64,000 nucleotides of DNA, from assembly GCA_002366565.1 (NCBI GenBank), contig DFBJ01000012.1, forward strand, positions 124,001 to 188,000. Direction: 5' to 3'. Source of the stretch: Bacteriovoracaceae bacterium UBA3083. GTDB taxonomy: Bacteria > Bdellovibrionota > Bacteriovoracia > Bacteriovoracales > Bacteriovoracaceae. This document shows positions 7,956 through 16,686 of this stretch, piece by piece (the stretch's first letter is position 1; the number at the start of each line of letters is the position of its first letter). The position numbers and the translations under genes are program-made. Under the pieces are notes generated by a model. That model was not told the origin of the DNA and ran no database searches. It worked only from the letters and a program-made list of their open reading frames with translations.

Positions 7956-8501
7956 ATGAAAAAACTATTAATGGCCTTCATTCTTTTAACTTCAATTCCA
8001 ACTTTTGCTGAAGCTGAAGTAATGTTAGTTCGCGGAGACTATTGGACTCCTGATTATGGTACCCACATCGTTCATAATGAAAGTGGGTTATATGTAAGGG
8101 GATTTAAAGTAAATCGTAAAAGCTCTTCGGATACAAGAGCTCCCATGGTAAGAGCTGAAAAGATAGGAACTAATAAATATAGAGTTAAAGATTTAATTCA
8201 TATGCGTGACGGAGGGTTAACGATCACCTCTGCATATAGAGAGATTTGTTTAGATGAGGTTCAAATTGGTGCTGTTGATGAACCTTGCCGATACATTAAT
8301 ATAGTAATGGATGAATCAATCGCTGCTATTGGAGATCAGTTAGAAGTTAACCAGGTATTTCATCTTGATTCAGGACCTGAAAGCTTTCAAGTAACCTCAG
8401 AGCTGAGTATTTCTAGAGATGGTAAGGTAATTAAAAGAGTTAATGTTATAGATTATGACAAAGACGATAGAAACACTGGAAAGGCATATATAATAAATTA
8501 A
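7956..8501 (+). CDS. Exported protein of unknown function
   Basis: 181 residues starting with a signal peptide (MKKLLMAFILLTSIPTFAEA). The start at 7956 is preferred because CAAGGAA lies about 8 nt upstream; the upstream TTG in the same frame has none. Two Cys (REICLDE, EPCRYIN) probably form a disulfide. The mature part is beta-rich. No family recognised. Terminator follows; long non-coding DNA precedes. Confidence 0.7.
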   Translation: MKKLLMAFILLTSIPTFAEAEVMLVRGDYWTPDYGTHIVHNESGLYVRGFKVNRKSSSDTRAPMVRAEKIGTNKYRVKDLIHMRDGGLTITSAYREICLDEVQIGAVDEPCRYINIVMDESIAAIGDQLEVNQVFHLDSGPESFQVTSELSISRDGKVIKRVNVIDYDKDDRNTGKAYIIN

Positions 8502-8527
8502 TAATTGAAAAATATTTGTAAAAGGTT

Positions 8528-8557
8528 AAGGCCTTCTTGTGAAAAGGAAGGCTTTTA
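8528..8557 (+). terminator. Hairpin terminator
   Basis: AAGGCCTTC (8528-8536) pairs with GAAGGCTTT (8547-8555) with one G-U pair; short T-run within the right arm. Ends the exported-protein gene upstream. Confidence 0.65.
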
Positions 8558-8853
8558 ACAAATATTCAGAATCAAACTAAATAAAATGCTTACTCACTGT
8601 ACTTATATGATTTTAGCTGAGTTGGTTTCTCTCCTTAAGGATTTCGGCTTGCCTAGTTTAACGCTAGTTAGAAAGGCATGTTGCGAGATTATTTTTCGTT
8701 ATTGTCGATGTATTTACTAAATTAAGAATTTAAAGAGAAAGCTATGTGTAAATTAAAGCCTCTTGCATACAAGTTTGATCACTGCATAGCTAAGTTTTGG
8801 TAGATGTGGTTTTTTTATATTAGGTGTTTGTAGGTGATAGTGTAAGACGAAAA

Positions 8854-8930
8854 TGGTAGCCAGAGGCAGATTTGAACTGCCGACCTCCGGGTTATGAATC
8901 CGGCGCTCTCACCAACTGAGCTACCTGGCC
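8854..8930 (-). tRNA. tRNA-Met (CAT anticodon)
   Basis: The minus strand reads a 77-nt tRNA including an encoded CCA end. Acceptor GGCCAGG pairs with the TCTGGCT segment, the D arm reads GCTC/GAGC, the anticodon loop is TTCATAA, and the T arm contains GTTCAAATC. The CAT anticodon could mean elongator Met, or Ile2 if modified by TilS; the 'CCGGATTCATAACCCGG' anticodon arm looks like elongator tRNA-Met, so I call Met. It faces tilS, whose product modifies CAU-anticodon tRNA-Ile, on the opposite strand. Confidence 0.9.
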
Positions 8931-9028
8931 ACGATTTCATTTCGAATGAGGCAGATATTAATAGACCTAATTAGCACCGTCAACAGATAATTGTAGAAAA
9001 TATCTCCTTTTTTCTATAAGTTATAAAT

Positions 9029-10321
9029 ATGGAACAACTAGATTCGGTGCATAGTAAATATGCAAGAGACATATTCAACCATGTATACCGCTTTATGAGC
9101 AGTGTTAATCACCTTAGAGAGAGTTCTATCTCTGTTGCCTTGTCTGGTGGTGTCGACTCTGTGGTTCTTCTTTATACTCTAAAATGGCTAGAGGTTAATT
9201 TTGATGGACCAAAGGTTTCTGCCCATCACATTAACCATGGAACGCGAGAAGGCTGCGAAATAGATGAGAAGTTCTGTGTTGATTTATGTAAATCACTCTC
9301 TGTAGAGCTAAAAGTATCTAAACTAAATTTAAGTATATCTACTAGTAACTTTGAAAATGAAGCTAGGATAAGACGATATACTGAATTCAAAAAATATTTA
9401 AAACCACAATCACTAATGGCCCTAGGTCAGCATATCGACGACTCATTTGAGTGGAGTATGATGCAAGGCCTTCGTAGCTCTAACTTAAAAGCAACACTAG
9501 GTGTCCCTGTTAATAATGGCGTATTTATCAGGCCTTTTATGTGCTTAACTAAGTCGCAGATTAGAGCTCTTGCTAAAGAGCTTAACCTCTCTTGGAATGA
9601 AGATAAGAGTAATAGTGATCTAAGATTTGATCGAAACTTTATTCGAAATATTGCTGAAGTTAAACTGAGTAAGCGATACCCGCAGATGCTAAAGCATTAC
9701 GTTAATAAGTCTAATGAACTTGCACGTCTTTTAAATCTTAGTTCCATAAAGATGGAAGAGAGTAGTGATAAAGTTATGCGAAAGTCGTGGAAGGGGTTAG
9801 GTACTTGTTTTATCAATACTGATTATAAGTCAAAGTTTGCTCCATGCTTTAATCAGTTACATGAAGCTATTTGTACTCTTTCTACATCTAATAGGGGAGT
9901 ACTGCATAAGCAGATTGATAAATTTATAAAGATGGGTGAGCGAGGATCGACTGGGCCGCTAGAGTTTTCAGGTGGAGTTTTTGGTTTCCATTCTAAAGGA
10001 TGCCTATTTTTAGTAAATAAAGATGGTTTGAAAGAGTTTGAGCATTTAGATGAGCAAATTTTAAGTTCTCTTCAGTCAGGTAAGGTAGCTTCTCAGATTC
10101 CTGTAGGCGAGTTAAAAAATAGACTCTTTTATGAAACAAACACTTTTTGGCCGTTTTTGATGTTTGGTCCTTCTAAAAATGAAAACTTCATAAAATCCCT
10201 TCGCTCCATAAATCCATTAATGCCAAAGACAACAAAATATTGTCTTGATAATGGAATTTGGTTTCAAAACTTGAGCAAAATTCTTGATATTTCGCACAAA
10301 AAGATAAAATTTTACCTTTAA
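9029..10321 (+). CDS. tilS: tRNA(Ile)-lysidine synthase
   Basis: 430 residues. The ATP-pyrophosphatase P-loop SGGVDS is at residues 39-44, with HHINHG and the TilS segment 'DKSNSDLRFDRNFIRN' (compare the family's D.SN.....RN.IR). TilS replaces C34 of CAU-anticodon tRNA-Ile with lysidine so that AUA is read as Ile. The C-terminal domain is divergent. No clear ribosome site precedes the ATG at 9029. tilS followed by ftsH and folP is a widely conserved gene order, which supports the call. Confidence 0.93.
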   Translation: MEQLDSVHSKYARDIFNHVYRFMSSVNHLRESSISVALSGGVDSVVLLYTLKWLEVNFDGPKVSAHHINHGTREGCEIDEKFCVDLCKSLSVELKVSKLNLSISTSNFENEARIRRYTEFKKYLKPQSLMALGQHIDDSFEWSMMQGLRSSNLKATLGVPVNNGVFIRPFMCLTKSQIRALAKELNLSWNEDKSNSDLRFDRNFIRNIAEVKLSKRYPQMLKHYVNKSNELARLLNLSSIKMEESSDKVMRKSWKGLGTCFINTDYKSKFAPCFNQLHEAICTLSTSNRGVLHKQIDKFIKMGERGSTGPLEFSGGVFGFHSKGCLFLVNKDGLKEFEHLDEQILSSLQSGKVASQIPVGELKNRLFYETNTFWPFLMFGPSKNENFIKSLRSINPLMPKTTKYCLDNGIWFQNLSKILDISHKKIKFYL

Positions 10322-10481
10322 TTTCCTAAATTCCTATGTTGCTTCGGTTTTATTTTGTTACACTATTGGTAATTATTCCCGTTTGTAATACTTGAATGAT
10401 TGTAAATACATAACTAAAATAGTTAAGTTAAATACTAATGCTCATAAAAGAAGAGCAAATTTAAAAGCATTAAGGAAGATA

Positions 10482-12404
10482 ATGAAACAACAACAAAAAA
10501 CTTGGACACTTTGGATTTTTCTATTCTTGGCCATGGTCTTAATTTGGCAGGCCACGAACCAATCATTAAATAAAGAAAAAGTTGTCGACTACTCAACATT
10601 CCTTACTCAGGTTCAAGGGAAATTTGTTGATAATGTTACTTTTCTTGGTGACCTTACAATTAAAGGTCAATACAAAGAAGAATACGAAAACGGTTCTCAC
10701 TTTACTGTAACGGCAAAGACTGATGAGTACACAAAGAAGTATCTATTAGATAACGGTGTAAACTTAAAATATAAGAAAGAACAATCTGGAAGTTTATTCA
10801 CGACTCTACTAATACAATGGGCTCCAATGCTTATTTTATTTGTTCTGTTCTGGTTCTTCTTAAAGCAGCTTCAGTCTGGTGGCGGAAAAGCAATGAGCTT
10901 TGGTAAATCTAAAGCAAAGCTTTTAACGGCTCAAGATAAGAAAGTTACATTTGATGATGTATCTGGAGTTCAAGAAGCAAAAGAAGAACTTTTTGAAGTT
11001 GTAGATTTCTTAAAAGATCCAAAAAAATATACTGGCCTTGGTGGTAAAATCCCTAAGGGTTGTCTACTTGTAGGTCCTCCAGGTACTGGTAAGACTTTAC
11101 TTGCTAGAGCTGTTGCTGGTGAAGCTGACGTTCCTTTCTTCTCAATTTCAGGTTCTGACTTTGTTGAGATGTTTGTTGGTGTTGGTGCTTCAAGAGTTAG
11201 GGACTTATTTGAACAAGGTAAGAAGCAAGCTCCATGTATCATCTTTATTGATGAGATCGATGCTGTTGGACGTCACCGTGGACACGGTATGGGTGGCGGA
11301 CACGATGAAAGAGAGCAAACTCTTAACCAACTTCTAGTTGAAATGGATGGTTTCGAGTCAAATGAAGGCGTCATTATTATGGCCGCTACAAATAGATTAG
11401 ATGTTCTTGATCCTGCACTTCTTCGTCCAGGTCGTTTTGATAGACGTGTAATGGTTGGACCACCTGATGTAAGAGGTCGTTTAGGTATTTTAAAAGTTCA
11501 CGCTAGAAAAACTCCTTTAAATGAAGAAGTTGATTTAGAAGTAATTGCAAAAGGAACTCCTGGATTTACTGGGGCTGACCTTGCAAACTTAGTAAATGAA
11601 GCAGCTCTAACTGCAGCTCGTTTAGGTAAGAAGAAGCTTGAGATGGGAGATTTCGAATCTGCTAAAGATAAGGTTCTTATGGGGCCTGAGAGAAAATCAA
11701 TGGTTATCTCTGACAAAGAAAAGCGTGTTACTGCATATCATGAAGCAGGTCACACTTTAGTTGGAATGCACCTTCCTCATACTGATCCAATTCATAAAGT
11801 ATCTATCATGCCTAGAGGTGGAGCGCTTGGTGTTACACAAACACTACCAAGTGAAGATATGCATAACCTTACAAGATCTAAGTCTGAAAACTTAATTGCT
11901 TTCTTAATGGGTGGTCGTTGTGCTGAAGAGATTGCATTTAATGAAATCACTAACGGTGCTTCAAATGATATTGAAAGAGCTACTCAATTAGCTCACAGCA
12001 TGGTTTGTTCATGGGGTATGTCTACTAAGATGGGTCCAAGAAACTTCTCTAAGCCAGGTGGTTCACCATTTGGTGGTCCAACTTCAGATGCTGTTGGATA
12101 CTCAGAGCAAACTTCGAAAGAGATTGATGCTGAAGTTCATAAGTTTATTGATGATAACTACAAGCTTGCACTTAATATTCTTAATGAGAATAGAGATGCT
12201 CTAGATAGACTTTCTGAAGGCCTTATCCTTTGGGAAACTCTAGACCTTAAGCAGGTTGAAGCTCTTATTGCTGGTGAAGATATTGGTGTTCCAATTATCT
12301 CTGAAGTAAAAAAAGAAGAACCTAAAGAAGAAACACCTGAAGAAGTAAAGCCAGAAGCTGAAAGTAAAGATTCTTCTAAGGACGATGGAACTGTTCCAGT
12401 TTAA
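10482..12404 (+). CDS. ftsH: ATP-dependent zinc metalloprotease FtsH
   Basis: 640 residues from the ATG at 10482, chosen because AAGGAAG precedes it and the protein then begins with the usual short N-terminus before the first membrane helix (WIFLFLAMVLIW, about residues 11-22). A second helix lies near 112-128. The AAA module has Walker A GPPGTGKT at 198-205, Walker B with IIFIDEID, and an SRH. The zinc protease motif HEAGH is at 420-424. The tail is long, Glu/Lys-Pro rich and ends in a nonpolar VPV, as in many FtsH. Membrane quality-control protease; it also degrades regulatory proteins in other bacteria. Confidence 0.97.
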   Translation: MKQQQKTWTLWIFLFLAMVLIWQATNQSLNKEKVVDYSTFLTQVQGKFVDNVTFLGDLTIKGQYKEEYENGSHFTVTAKTDEYTKKYLLDNGVNLKYKKEQSGSLFTTLLIQWAPMLILFVLFWFFLKQLQSGGGKAMSFGKSKAKLLTAQDKKVTFDDVSGVQEAKEELFEVVDFLKDPKKYTGLGGKIPKGCLLVGPPGTGKTLLARAVAGEADVPFFSISGSDFVEMFVGVGASRVRDLFEQGKKQAPCIIFIDEIDAVGRHRGHGMGGGHDEREQTLNQLLVEMDGFESNEGVIIMAATNRLDVLDPALLRPGRFDRRVMVGPPDVRGRLGILKVHARKTPLNEEVDLEVIAKGTPGFTGADLANLVNEAALTAARLGKKKLEMGDFESAKDKVLMGPERKSMVISDKEKRVTAYHEAGHTLVGMHLPHTDPIHKVSIMPRGGALGVTQTLPSEDMHNLTRSKSENLIAFLMGGRCAEEIAFNEITNGASNDIERATQLAHSMVCSWGMSTKMGPRNFSKPGGSPFGGPTSDAVGYSEQTSKEIDAEVHKFIDDNYKLALNILNENRDALDRLSEGLILWETLDLKQVEALIAGEDIGVPIISEVKKEEPKEETPEEVKPEAESKDSSKDDGTVPV

Positions 12405-13245
12405 TCAAAAAGAAAATTCAAATTTCAAAATGATGGGGGTGATTAATATCACCCCTGATTCATTCTCAGATGGTGGAAAATATACTTCACTGGATTCAAT
12501 AAAAAACCAAATTGATCACTTTAGAAAATACAACTGTAAATGCTTTGACTTTGGTGCAGAGTCTACAGCTCCTTTTAATAGTGCAATTACTGAAAGTGAG
12601 GAGCAGAGTCGCTTAGAACCTTTATTTGACCTTATAAAGGCCAATGAGTTTAAGAACGATGAAATACTCTCTTTTGATACATATAAATTGTCTACATTTA
12701 GAAAGATCATCTCTCTTATTAGAGATCTTGGGCATAAGAATAGAATCATTTTTAATGATGTCTCAGGTTTCTTAGAAGAAGATCTCTTCTCCCTTATGAA
12801 TGAGTATGAGTTTGATTACGTTTATTCGCACTCTCTAGTTCCAAGCAGAGAGAAGGCGAGTGATCATATGGACTACTTAAGTGATGAAGTTGATCTTGCT
12901 AGTTACTTCTTAGAAGCTAGGGCCGAGTTCGATAAACGAAATGTTTTGGATAGAGTTATCTTCGATCCTTGCTTTGGTTTTTCAAAAACTGCTAATCAAA
13001 ATTTAGATTTGATAGAAAAGACAGGAGAGTGGATTGAAGTAGCTGATAAGTGGTTACTCGGTATATCTAGAAAGTCTTTTTTAAGGGCGTTATCTCCATC
13101 AGAAGATAAGGAAGAACAAGTCTTCTTTAGTGAGCTTATCCATGGGCAAGTTGTTGGTAATTGGATGCTCAATATTCATGATAAAGATATCTTTATTCGA
13201 GTTCATAACCCTTCGGTATTCTTAAGTGCTCAATTCGTGAAATAA
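12385..13245 (+). CDS. folP: Dihydropteroate synthase (divergent)
   Basis: 286 residues, overlapping the ftsH 3' end by 20 nt. The TIM-barrel signature MGVINITPDSFSDGG and the motifs DFGAESTAP, SFDTYK, NDVSG, 'LGISRKS' and a final IRVH are recognisable, so it condenses pABA with the pterin pyrophosphate in folate synthesis. Several usual residues differ: 'DPCFGFSK' where the family has DPG.GFGK, and IRVHNP where RVHD is usual. The ATG at 12385 has AAGGA too close; a Met-Met pair 15-16 residues later is an alternative start. The ftsH-folP adjacency is conserved. Confidence 0.88.
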   Translation: MELFQFNQKENSNFKMMGVINITPDSFSDGGKYTSLDSIKNQIDHFRKYNCKCFDFGAESTAPFNSAITESEEQSRLEPLFDLIKANEFKNDEILSFDTYKLSTFRKIISLIRDLGHKNRIIFNDVSGFLEEDLFSLMNEYEFDYVYSHSLVPSREKASDHMDYLSDEVDLASYFLEARAEFDKRNVLDRVIFDPCFGFSKTANQNLDLIEKTGEWIEVADKWLLGISRKSFLRALSPSEDKEEQVFFSELIHGQVVGNWMLNIHDKDIFIRVHNPSVFLSAQFVK

Positions 13246-13345
13246 TTCCACTGTTTACTCTATAAATATAGTTGTATTTAGATTACTTCTTGCGACATGA
13301 AAATCATGACGGTAAAAGTCCTAATCAAAGTAATTAGGAGAATTT

Positions 13346-14407
13346 ATGACGATGTCACCAAAGGTAATAATATCTGCATTATTGCTTACATCCGCAATCA
13401 ACGTAAGTGCATACTTAGAAAAAGTCGTTTATGGCGATGATAACCGTGTACTTGCTCAGAATTCAGAAAATAGTGAATATAAGAAATGGGCAACAGCAAC
13501 TGCGGCCATGATTTCTAACTCTGATATCAGATTCCCAAAAGAGGGAGATAAGTTCCCAGACACTGTGACAATTTATGATAACGAAAACCTTGGTTCAGAA
13601 TACCGACTCTGTAAGGAAGAAAGGTTTAGAGATATAATTAATCCTGCTAACTGTAGTGGATTTCTTGTAGAAGAGAAAGGACAGCAATACCTAATTACTG
13701 CTGGTCACTGTATTGATTCAACAAGCTCTTGTACTGATTACTCATGGGTGTTTGGATTTACTTCAGATACGGCATCTGAAAAATATGGAAATAGAGCATT
13801 TCTTCCAAAGGAAAATGTTTATAAGTGTGCCGAAGTCGTTGAGCAAGTATTACAGTCTGGATCAGAAAATGATTACGCTGTAATTAAGCTTGATAGAGTA
13901 GTTGAAAATGTAACGCCTCTTTCATTTAGAAAAGAGGGAAAAGTTGATGCTGAGGCAGAGCTCGTTGTTATTGGTCACCCGTCAGGACTTCCAACAGTTA
14001 TTGATGACAAAGGTTCTGTTAGAGATAATGATAATGAATTTTATATTGTAGCTGACCTCGATACTTTCGGTGGAAACTCTGGATCAGCAGTGATAAATGC
14101 TTCAACTGGAGAAGTTGAAGGTATCCTAGTTCGTGGTGAAACTGATTACCAATATGTAAGTCAGGACAGTGAGAACGGTAGCTGTAGAACAGTTAATGTT
14201 TGTGAAGATGGAGAGTGTCGTGGAGAAGACGTTACTCGAATTACAAATATAGAACTTCTAACTGGTGTTCCTGGACCTACTTATGATGCTCCAGTAGAGA
14301 CTAATGGCTACGAAAGATATACTCCTTGGACTGATCCTGATCACTGGTATGGAGATAACTATGACTACTATAATGACTACGATGAATATGACTTTTTAGT
14401 TGATTAA
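13346..14407 (+). CDS. Exported trypsin-like serine protease (S1 family)
   Basis: 353 residues with a signal peptide ending near INVSA. Catalytic triad visible: His121 in ITAGHC, Asp176 in NDYAVIKL, Ser245 in GGNSGSAV. Paired Cys around His and elsewhere suggest disulfides. The mature protein begins with 'YLEKVVYGDDNR', a segment shared with the paralogue at 14984-15859. Unlike the paralogue it has a C-terminal extension of about 50 residues very rich in Tyr, Asp and Trp. Strong AGGAG ribosome site. Probably secreted to degrade proteins, plausible in a predatory bacterium; this role is inference. Confidence 0.93.
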   Translation: MTMSPKVIISALLLTSAINVSAYLEKVVYGDDNRVLAQNSENSEYKKWATATAAMISNSDIRFPKEGDKFPDTVTIYDNENLGSEYRLCKEERFRDIINPANCSGFLVEEKGQQYLITAGHCIDSTSSCTDYSWVFGFTSDTASEKYGNRAFLPKENVYKCAEVVEQVLQSGSENDYAVIKLDRVVENVTPLSFRKEGKVDAEAELVVIGHPSGLPTVIDDKGSVRDNDNEFYIVADLDTFGGNSGSAVINASTGEVEGILVRGETDYQYVSQDSENGSCRTVNVCEDGECRGEDVTRITNIELLTGVPGPTYDAPVETNGYERYTPWTDPDHWYGDNYDYYNDYDEYDFLVD

Positions 14408-14412
14408 TATTT

Positions 14413-14439
14413 AAGGGCCTATGTTTGGGCCCTTTTTTT
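14413..14439 (+). terminator. Rho-independent terminator
   Basis: AAGGGCC (14413-14419) pairs with GGCCCTT (14428-14434), followed by five further T. It ends the first trypsin-like protease gene. Confidence 0.85.
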
Positions 14440-14474
14440 GTAGGCGCATGGCACTTCTTCCCTTAAAATAAAGT

Positions 14475-14894
14475 ATGACTTTAAGAATAGGGCAAATAGC
14501 ACTTCATTCAAAAGATAATAAAACTCTAGCTTCGTTTCTAAGTGAGCTCCTTGATATGGAAATTTCATTTAGTGGAGAAGCTGTAAGACTTTCTAACGAG
14601 AATTTCAACATTGTAATCATCGAAGATCAGAATATGAGCGGTAAGAATTCGATGGTAATCGACTTTTTCACTGATTCATTTGATGAATTGCAAGGACTTA
14701 TACAAAAAGTTGAATTTATTAAATATCGATACCGTATAACATTTGTAACTGATGAGGGGAAAGTGCTGGATGATGTTAAGATCCATAATGTCGGGCACTT
14801 ACATTACTTTTTTCTTTCAGATACTGATGGTAGACGCTGGAAATTCTCATACCGCGAAGCGAATACGCCCCTTGTCAACCCCTTTGTAAAATAA
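14475..14894 (+). CDS. VOC (glyoxalase/dioxygenase-like) fold protein
   Basis: 139 residues, cytoplasmic. The pattern 'IGQIALHSKDNKTLASFLSE' at the start and 'GHLHYFFLSDTDGRRWKFSY' near the end is that of a single vicinal-oxygen-chelate domain: paired beta-alpha-beta-beta-beta modules with His at the first and second module starts. The metal ligands cannot be assigned with certainty, and no substrate can be given. The ribosome site is weak. It sits between two protease genes without obvious functional connection. Confidence 0.7.
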   Translation: MTLRIGQIALHSKDNKTLASFLSELLDMEISFSGEAVRLSNENFNIVIIEDQNMSGKNSMVIDFFTDSFDELQGLIQKVEFIKYRYRITFVTDEGKVLDDVKIHNVGHLHYFFLSDTDGRRWKFSYREANTPLVNPFVK

Positions 14895-14983
14895 ATGTAA
14901 GAAGTTGTAAGTGTACATAGAGTCTTTCACTCGGTTTAATGCTTCTACCCTTTAGAAAGCATGAATACATAAGGAAGGTTCGA

Positions 14984-15859
14984 ATGACATTAAGGATGAT
15001 TGCAACAACAGTTGCGCTAGCGTTTACGTCTCTTACAGTAAATGCATCGATGGACAAGGTAATATACGGCGATGATAATAGATTAGATATTTTCGAAACT
15101 GTAGATGCTACTCACTTAAAATTAGCGAAAGCTACTGCTGCACTTGTAAAGTCTTACAGTGTTGAAGCTATGAGAGGCGGAGTATCAAAACTTAGTGGTG
15201 GAAGCCTTAAGGTTTGTTCTGATGACAAGTTTAACGGTCAATTAACAGCAGCATTTTGTTCTGGTTTCCTAGTAAACCACGAAGGAAAGCAATACATGGT
15301 AACTGCTGGCCACTGTCTTTCAAGCCAATCAGCTTGTAAAGGTACAAAATTTGTATTTGATTATGCAGTAACAACTCCAGGTCAAACTGAGCACACTGTT
15401 CCAACTACAAGTGTTTACTCTTGTAAGAAGCTTGTTGAAAGAGAACTTAATAGCTCTAACAGCAATGATTACGCTGTAGTAGAACTAACTAAAGAAGTTA
15501 CAGATAGAGAAGCTCTTACTTTTAGAACTTCAGGAAAGATTGCTAACGGTGATGAGATTCTAGTAATTGGTCACCCATCAGGTCTTCCAACTAAAGTTGC
15601 TGGTGATGCATTTGTTAGAGATAACAATGCTAAAAACTACTTCTCAACTAACCTTGATACTTTTGGTGGAAACTCAGGATCTGCAGTATTTAATGCAAGA
15701 ACTGGTGAAGTTGAAGGGATCTTAGTTAGAGGTCACAACGATTACACAACTAGAAGAGGTCCAAACGGTAAGAGTTGTAAGACTCCAGTAAACTGTGAAA
15801 TGGATAGCTGTAGAGGTGAAGATGTTACAAGAACAACTTCAATCGGATACTTCCAATAA
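14984..15859 (+). CDS. Exported trypsin-like serine protease (S1 family)
   Basis: 291 residues from the ATG at 14984, preceded by AAGGAAGG; an upstream in-frame ATG lacks a ribosome site and would displace the signal peptide (MTLRMIATTVALAFTSLTVNA). Catalytic residues: His110 in VTAGHC, Asp162 in NDYAVVEL, Ser231 in GGNSGSAV. The mature start 'MDKVIYGDDNRLD' and the C-terminal 'CRGEDVTRTTSIGYFQ' parallel the protease 600 nt upstream, so the two arose by duplication; this one lacks the Tyr/Asp-rich tail. It ends at a very strong terminator. Confidence 0.93.
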   Translation: MTLRMIATTVALAFTSLTVNASMDKVIYGDDNRLDIFETVDATHLKLAKATAALVKSYSVEAMRGGVSKLSGGSLKVCSDDKFNGQLTAAFCSGFLVNHEGKQYMVTAGHCLSSQSACKGTKFVFDYAVTTPGQTEHTVPTTSVYSCKKLVERELNSSNSNDYAVVELTKEVTDREALTFRTSGKIANGDEILVIGHPSGLPTKVAGDAFVRDNNAKNYFSTNLDTFGGNSGSAVFNARTGEVEGILVRGHNDYTTRRGPNGKSCKTPVNCEMDSCRGEDVTRTTSIGYFQ

Positions 15860-15888
15860 GAAATAATTTTTTTTAACACTTATAAATT

Positions 15889-15919
15889 AAGGCCTATCTT
15901 CGGATAGGCCTTTTTTTTT
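15889..15919 (+). terminator. Strong UUCG-tetraloop terminator
   Basis: AAGGCCTATC (15889-15898), loop TTCG, GATAGGCCTT (15903-15912), then seven more T. It lies only four bases from the stop of the convergent minus-strand gene at 15924. Confidence 0.95.
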
Positions 15920-15923
15920 GTTC

Positions 15924-16403
15924 TTAGTTTAAAGAGTTTATATATATTTTTTTGTATAGTGTCTCTTTACCTTCGTATCTAATGGAAATTTTTCCACTTA
16001 CTGGTCCTGTTGCTTCATTAAGAGTTGTGCCTTTAGGGAATACTACCCAAACACTAATCCATTTATACTCTTCATTTTGAAGCTTATCGCAGTGTAGGCC
16101 GTTCACAGATTCAATAACCTCTGCGTCCATATCAAATGTTTCATCATCTACTGCAAGGCTGTATGACCCTTGGCATATTCCGTATTTCTTAGACTCAAAA
16201 GTCATAGTACCCATTTGAGCATATCTATCATGTGTTGATGATAATCTGTAAGGTGTAACATCTAGGGAAAATGATTTACTGAAAAAACCTTTAGTTTCTA
16301 TAGAATATTCACCGGCAACTCGTTCATTTAGTGTGTCCCAGCTATCAGCCTGAGCTGTGATGCTAAGAAGAATTGAGAAAGTTAATAGTAATAATCTTTT
16401 CAT
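15924..16403 (-). CDS. Exported protein of unknown function
   Basis: 159 residues from the ATG at 16403, which has GAGG 6 nt upstream; an ATG four codons earlier has none. Signal peptide MKRLLLLTFSILLSITAQA. Two Cys (GICQGS, LHCDKL) may form a disulfide. Predicted beta-rich. The mature N-terminus 'DSWDTLNERVAGEYSI' recalls the 'DSWDTIRSNYDVEV' of the exported protein at 3717-4217, suggesting a shared short N-terminal motif. No family recognised. Confidence 0.7.
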   Translation of the reverse strand: MKRLLLLTFSILLSITAQADSWDTLNERVAGEYSIETKGFFSKSFSLDVTPYRLSSTHDRYAQMGTMTFESKKYGICQGSYSLAVDDETFDMDAEVIESVNGLHCDKLQNEEYKWISVWVVFPKGTTLNEATGPVSGKISIRYEGKETLYKKIYINSLN

Positions 16404-16517
16404 GTTTAACCTCATTGTATGTATTTTTAGGATACTAACATAGCAGAGGTTTTTTTTAGGTATTATAGGTAATCTAAGTAATATTTATATAAATTTCGTT
16501 TGGTGAATGAGGTTTTA

Positions 16518-16531
16518 TGACGGTAGCGTCA
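16518..16531. promoter_or_regulatory. Candidate activator site upstream of the subtilisin gene
   Basis: TGACG-GTAG-CGTCA is a perfect 5-bp inverted repeat with a 4-nt spacer. It lies about 75 nt before the -24 element of a possible sigma-54 promoter, a normal distance for an enhancer-binding protein. Inference only. Confidence 0.3.
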
Positions 16532-16603
16532 AATTTCCACCATCTATTGTGACACCAGAGCTATTTTAGATGCTTTATCTCATTGAAACTATGTTCATAA
16601 AAT

Positions 16604-16619
16604 TGGCACCGATAATGCT
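16604..16619 (+). promoter_or_regulatory. Candidate sigma-54 (-24/-12) promoter
   Basis: TGGCACCGATAATGCT matches the TGGCAC-N5-TTGCW consensus in the -24 GG, the -12 GC and the exact 11-nt step between the two elements; only the first T of TTGC is replaced by A. It is about 70 nt upstream of the subtilisin start. Confidence 0.5.
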
Positions 16620-16686
16620 TATATATAAGTAGCTTCTAGGATGGGAGCTGTGAGATAGAGATTAATATTCATCAAGGAAGATGATA

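Noticed and set aside
10970..11337. Open frames on both strands inside ftsH
   Set aside because: They overlap conserved AAA-domain codons completely and have no ribosome sites.
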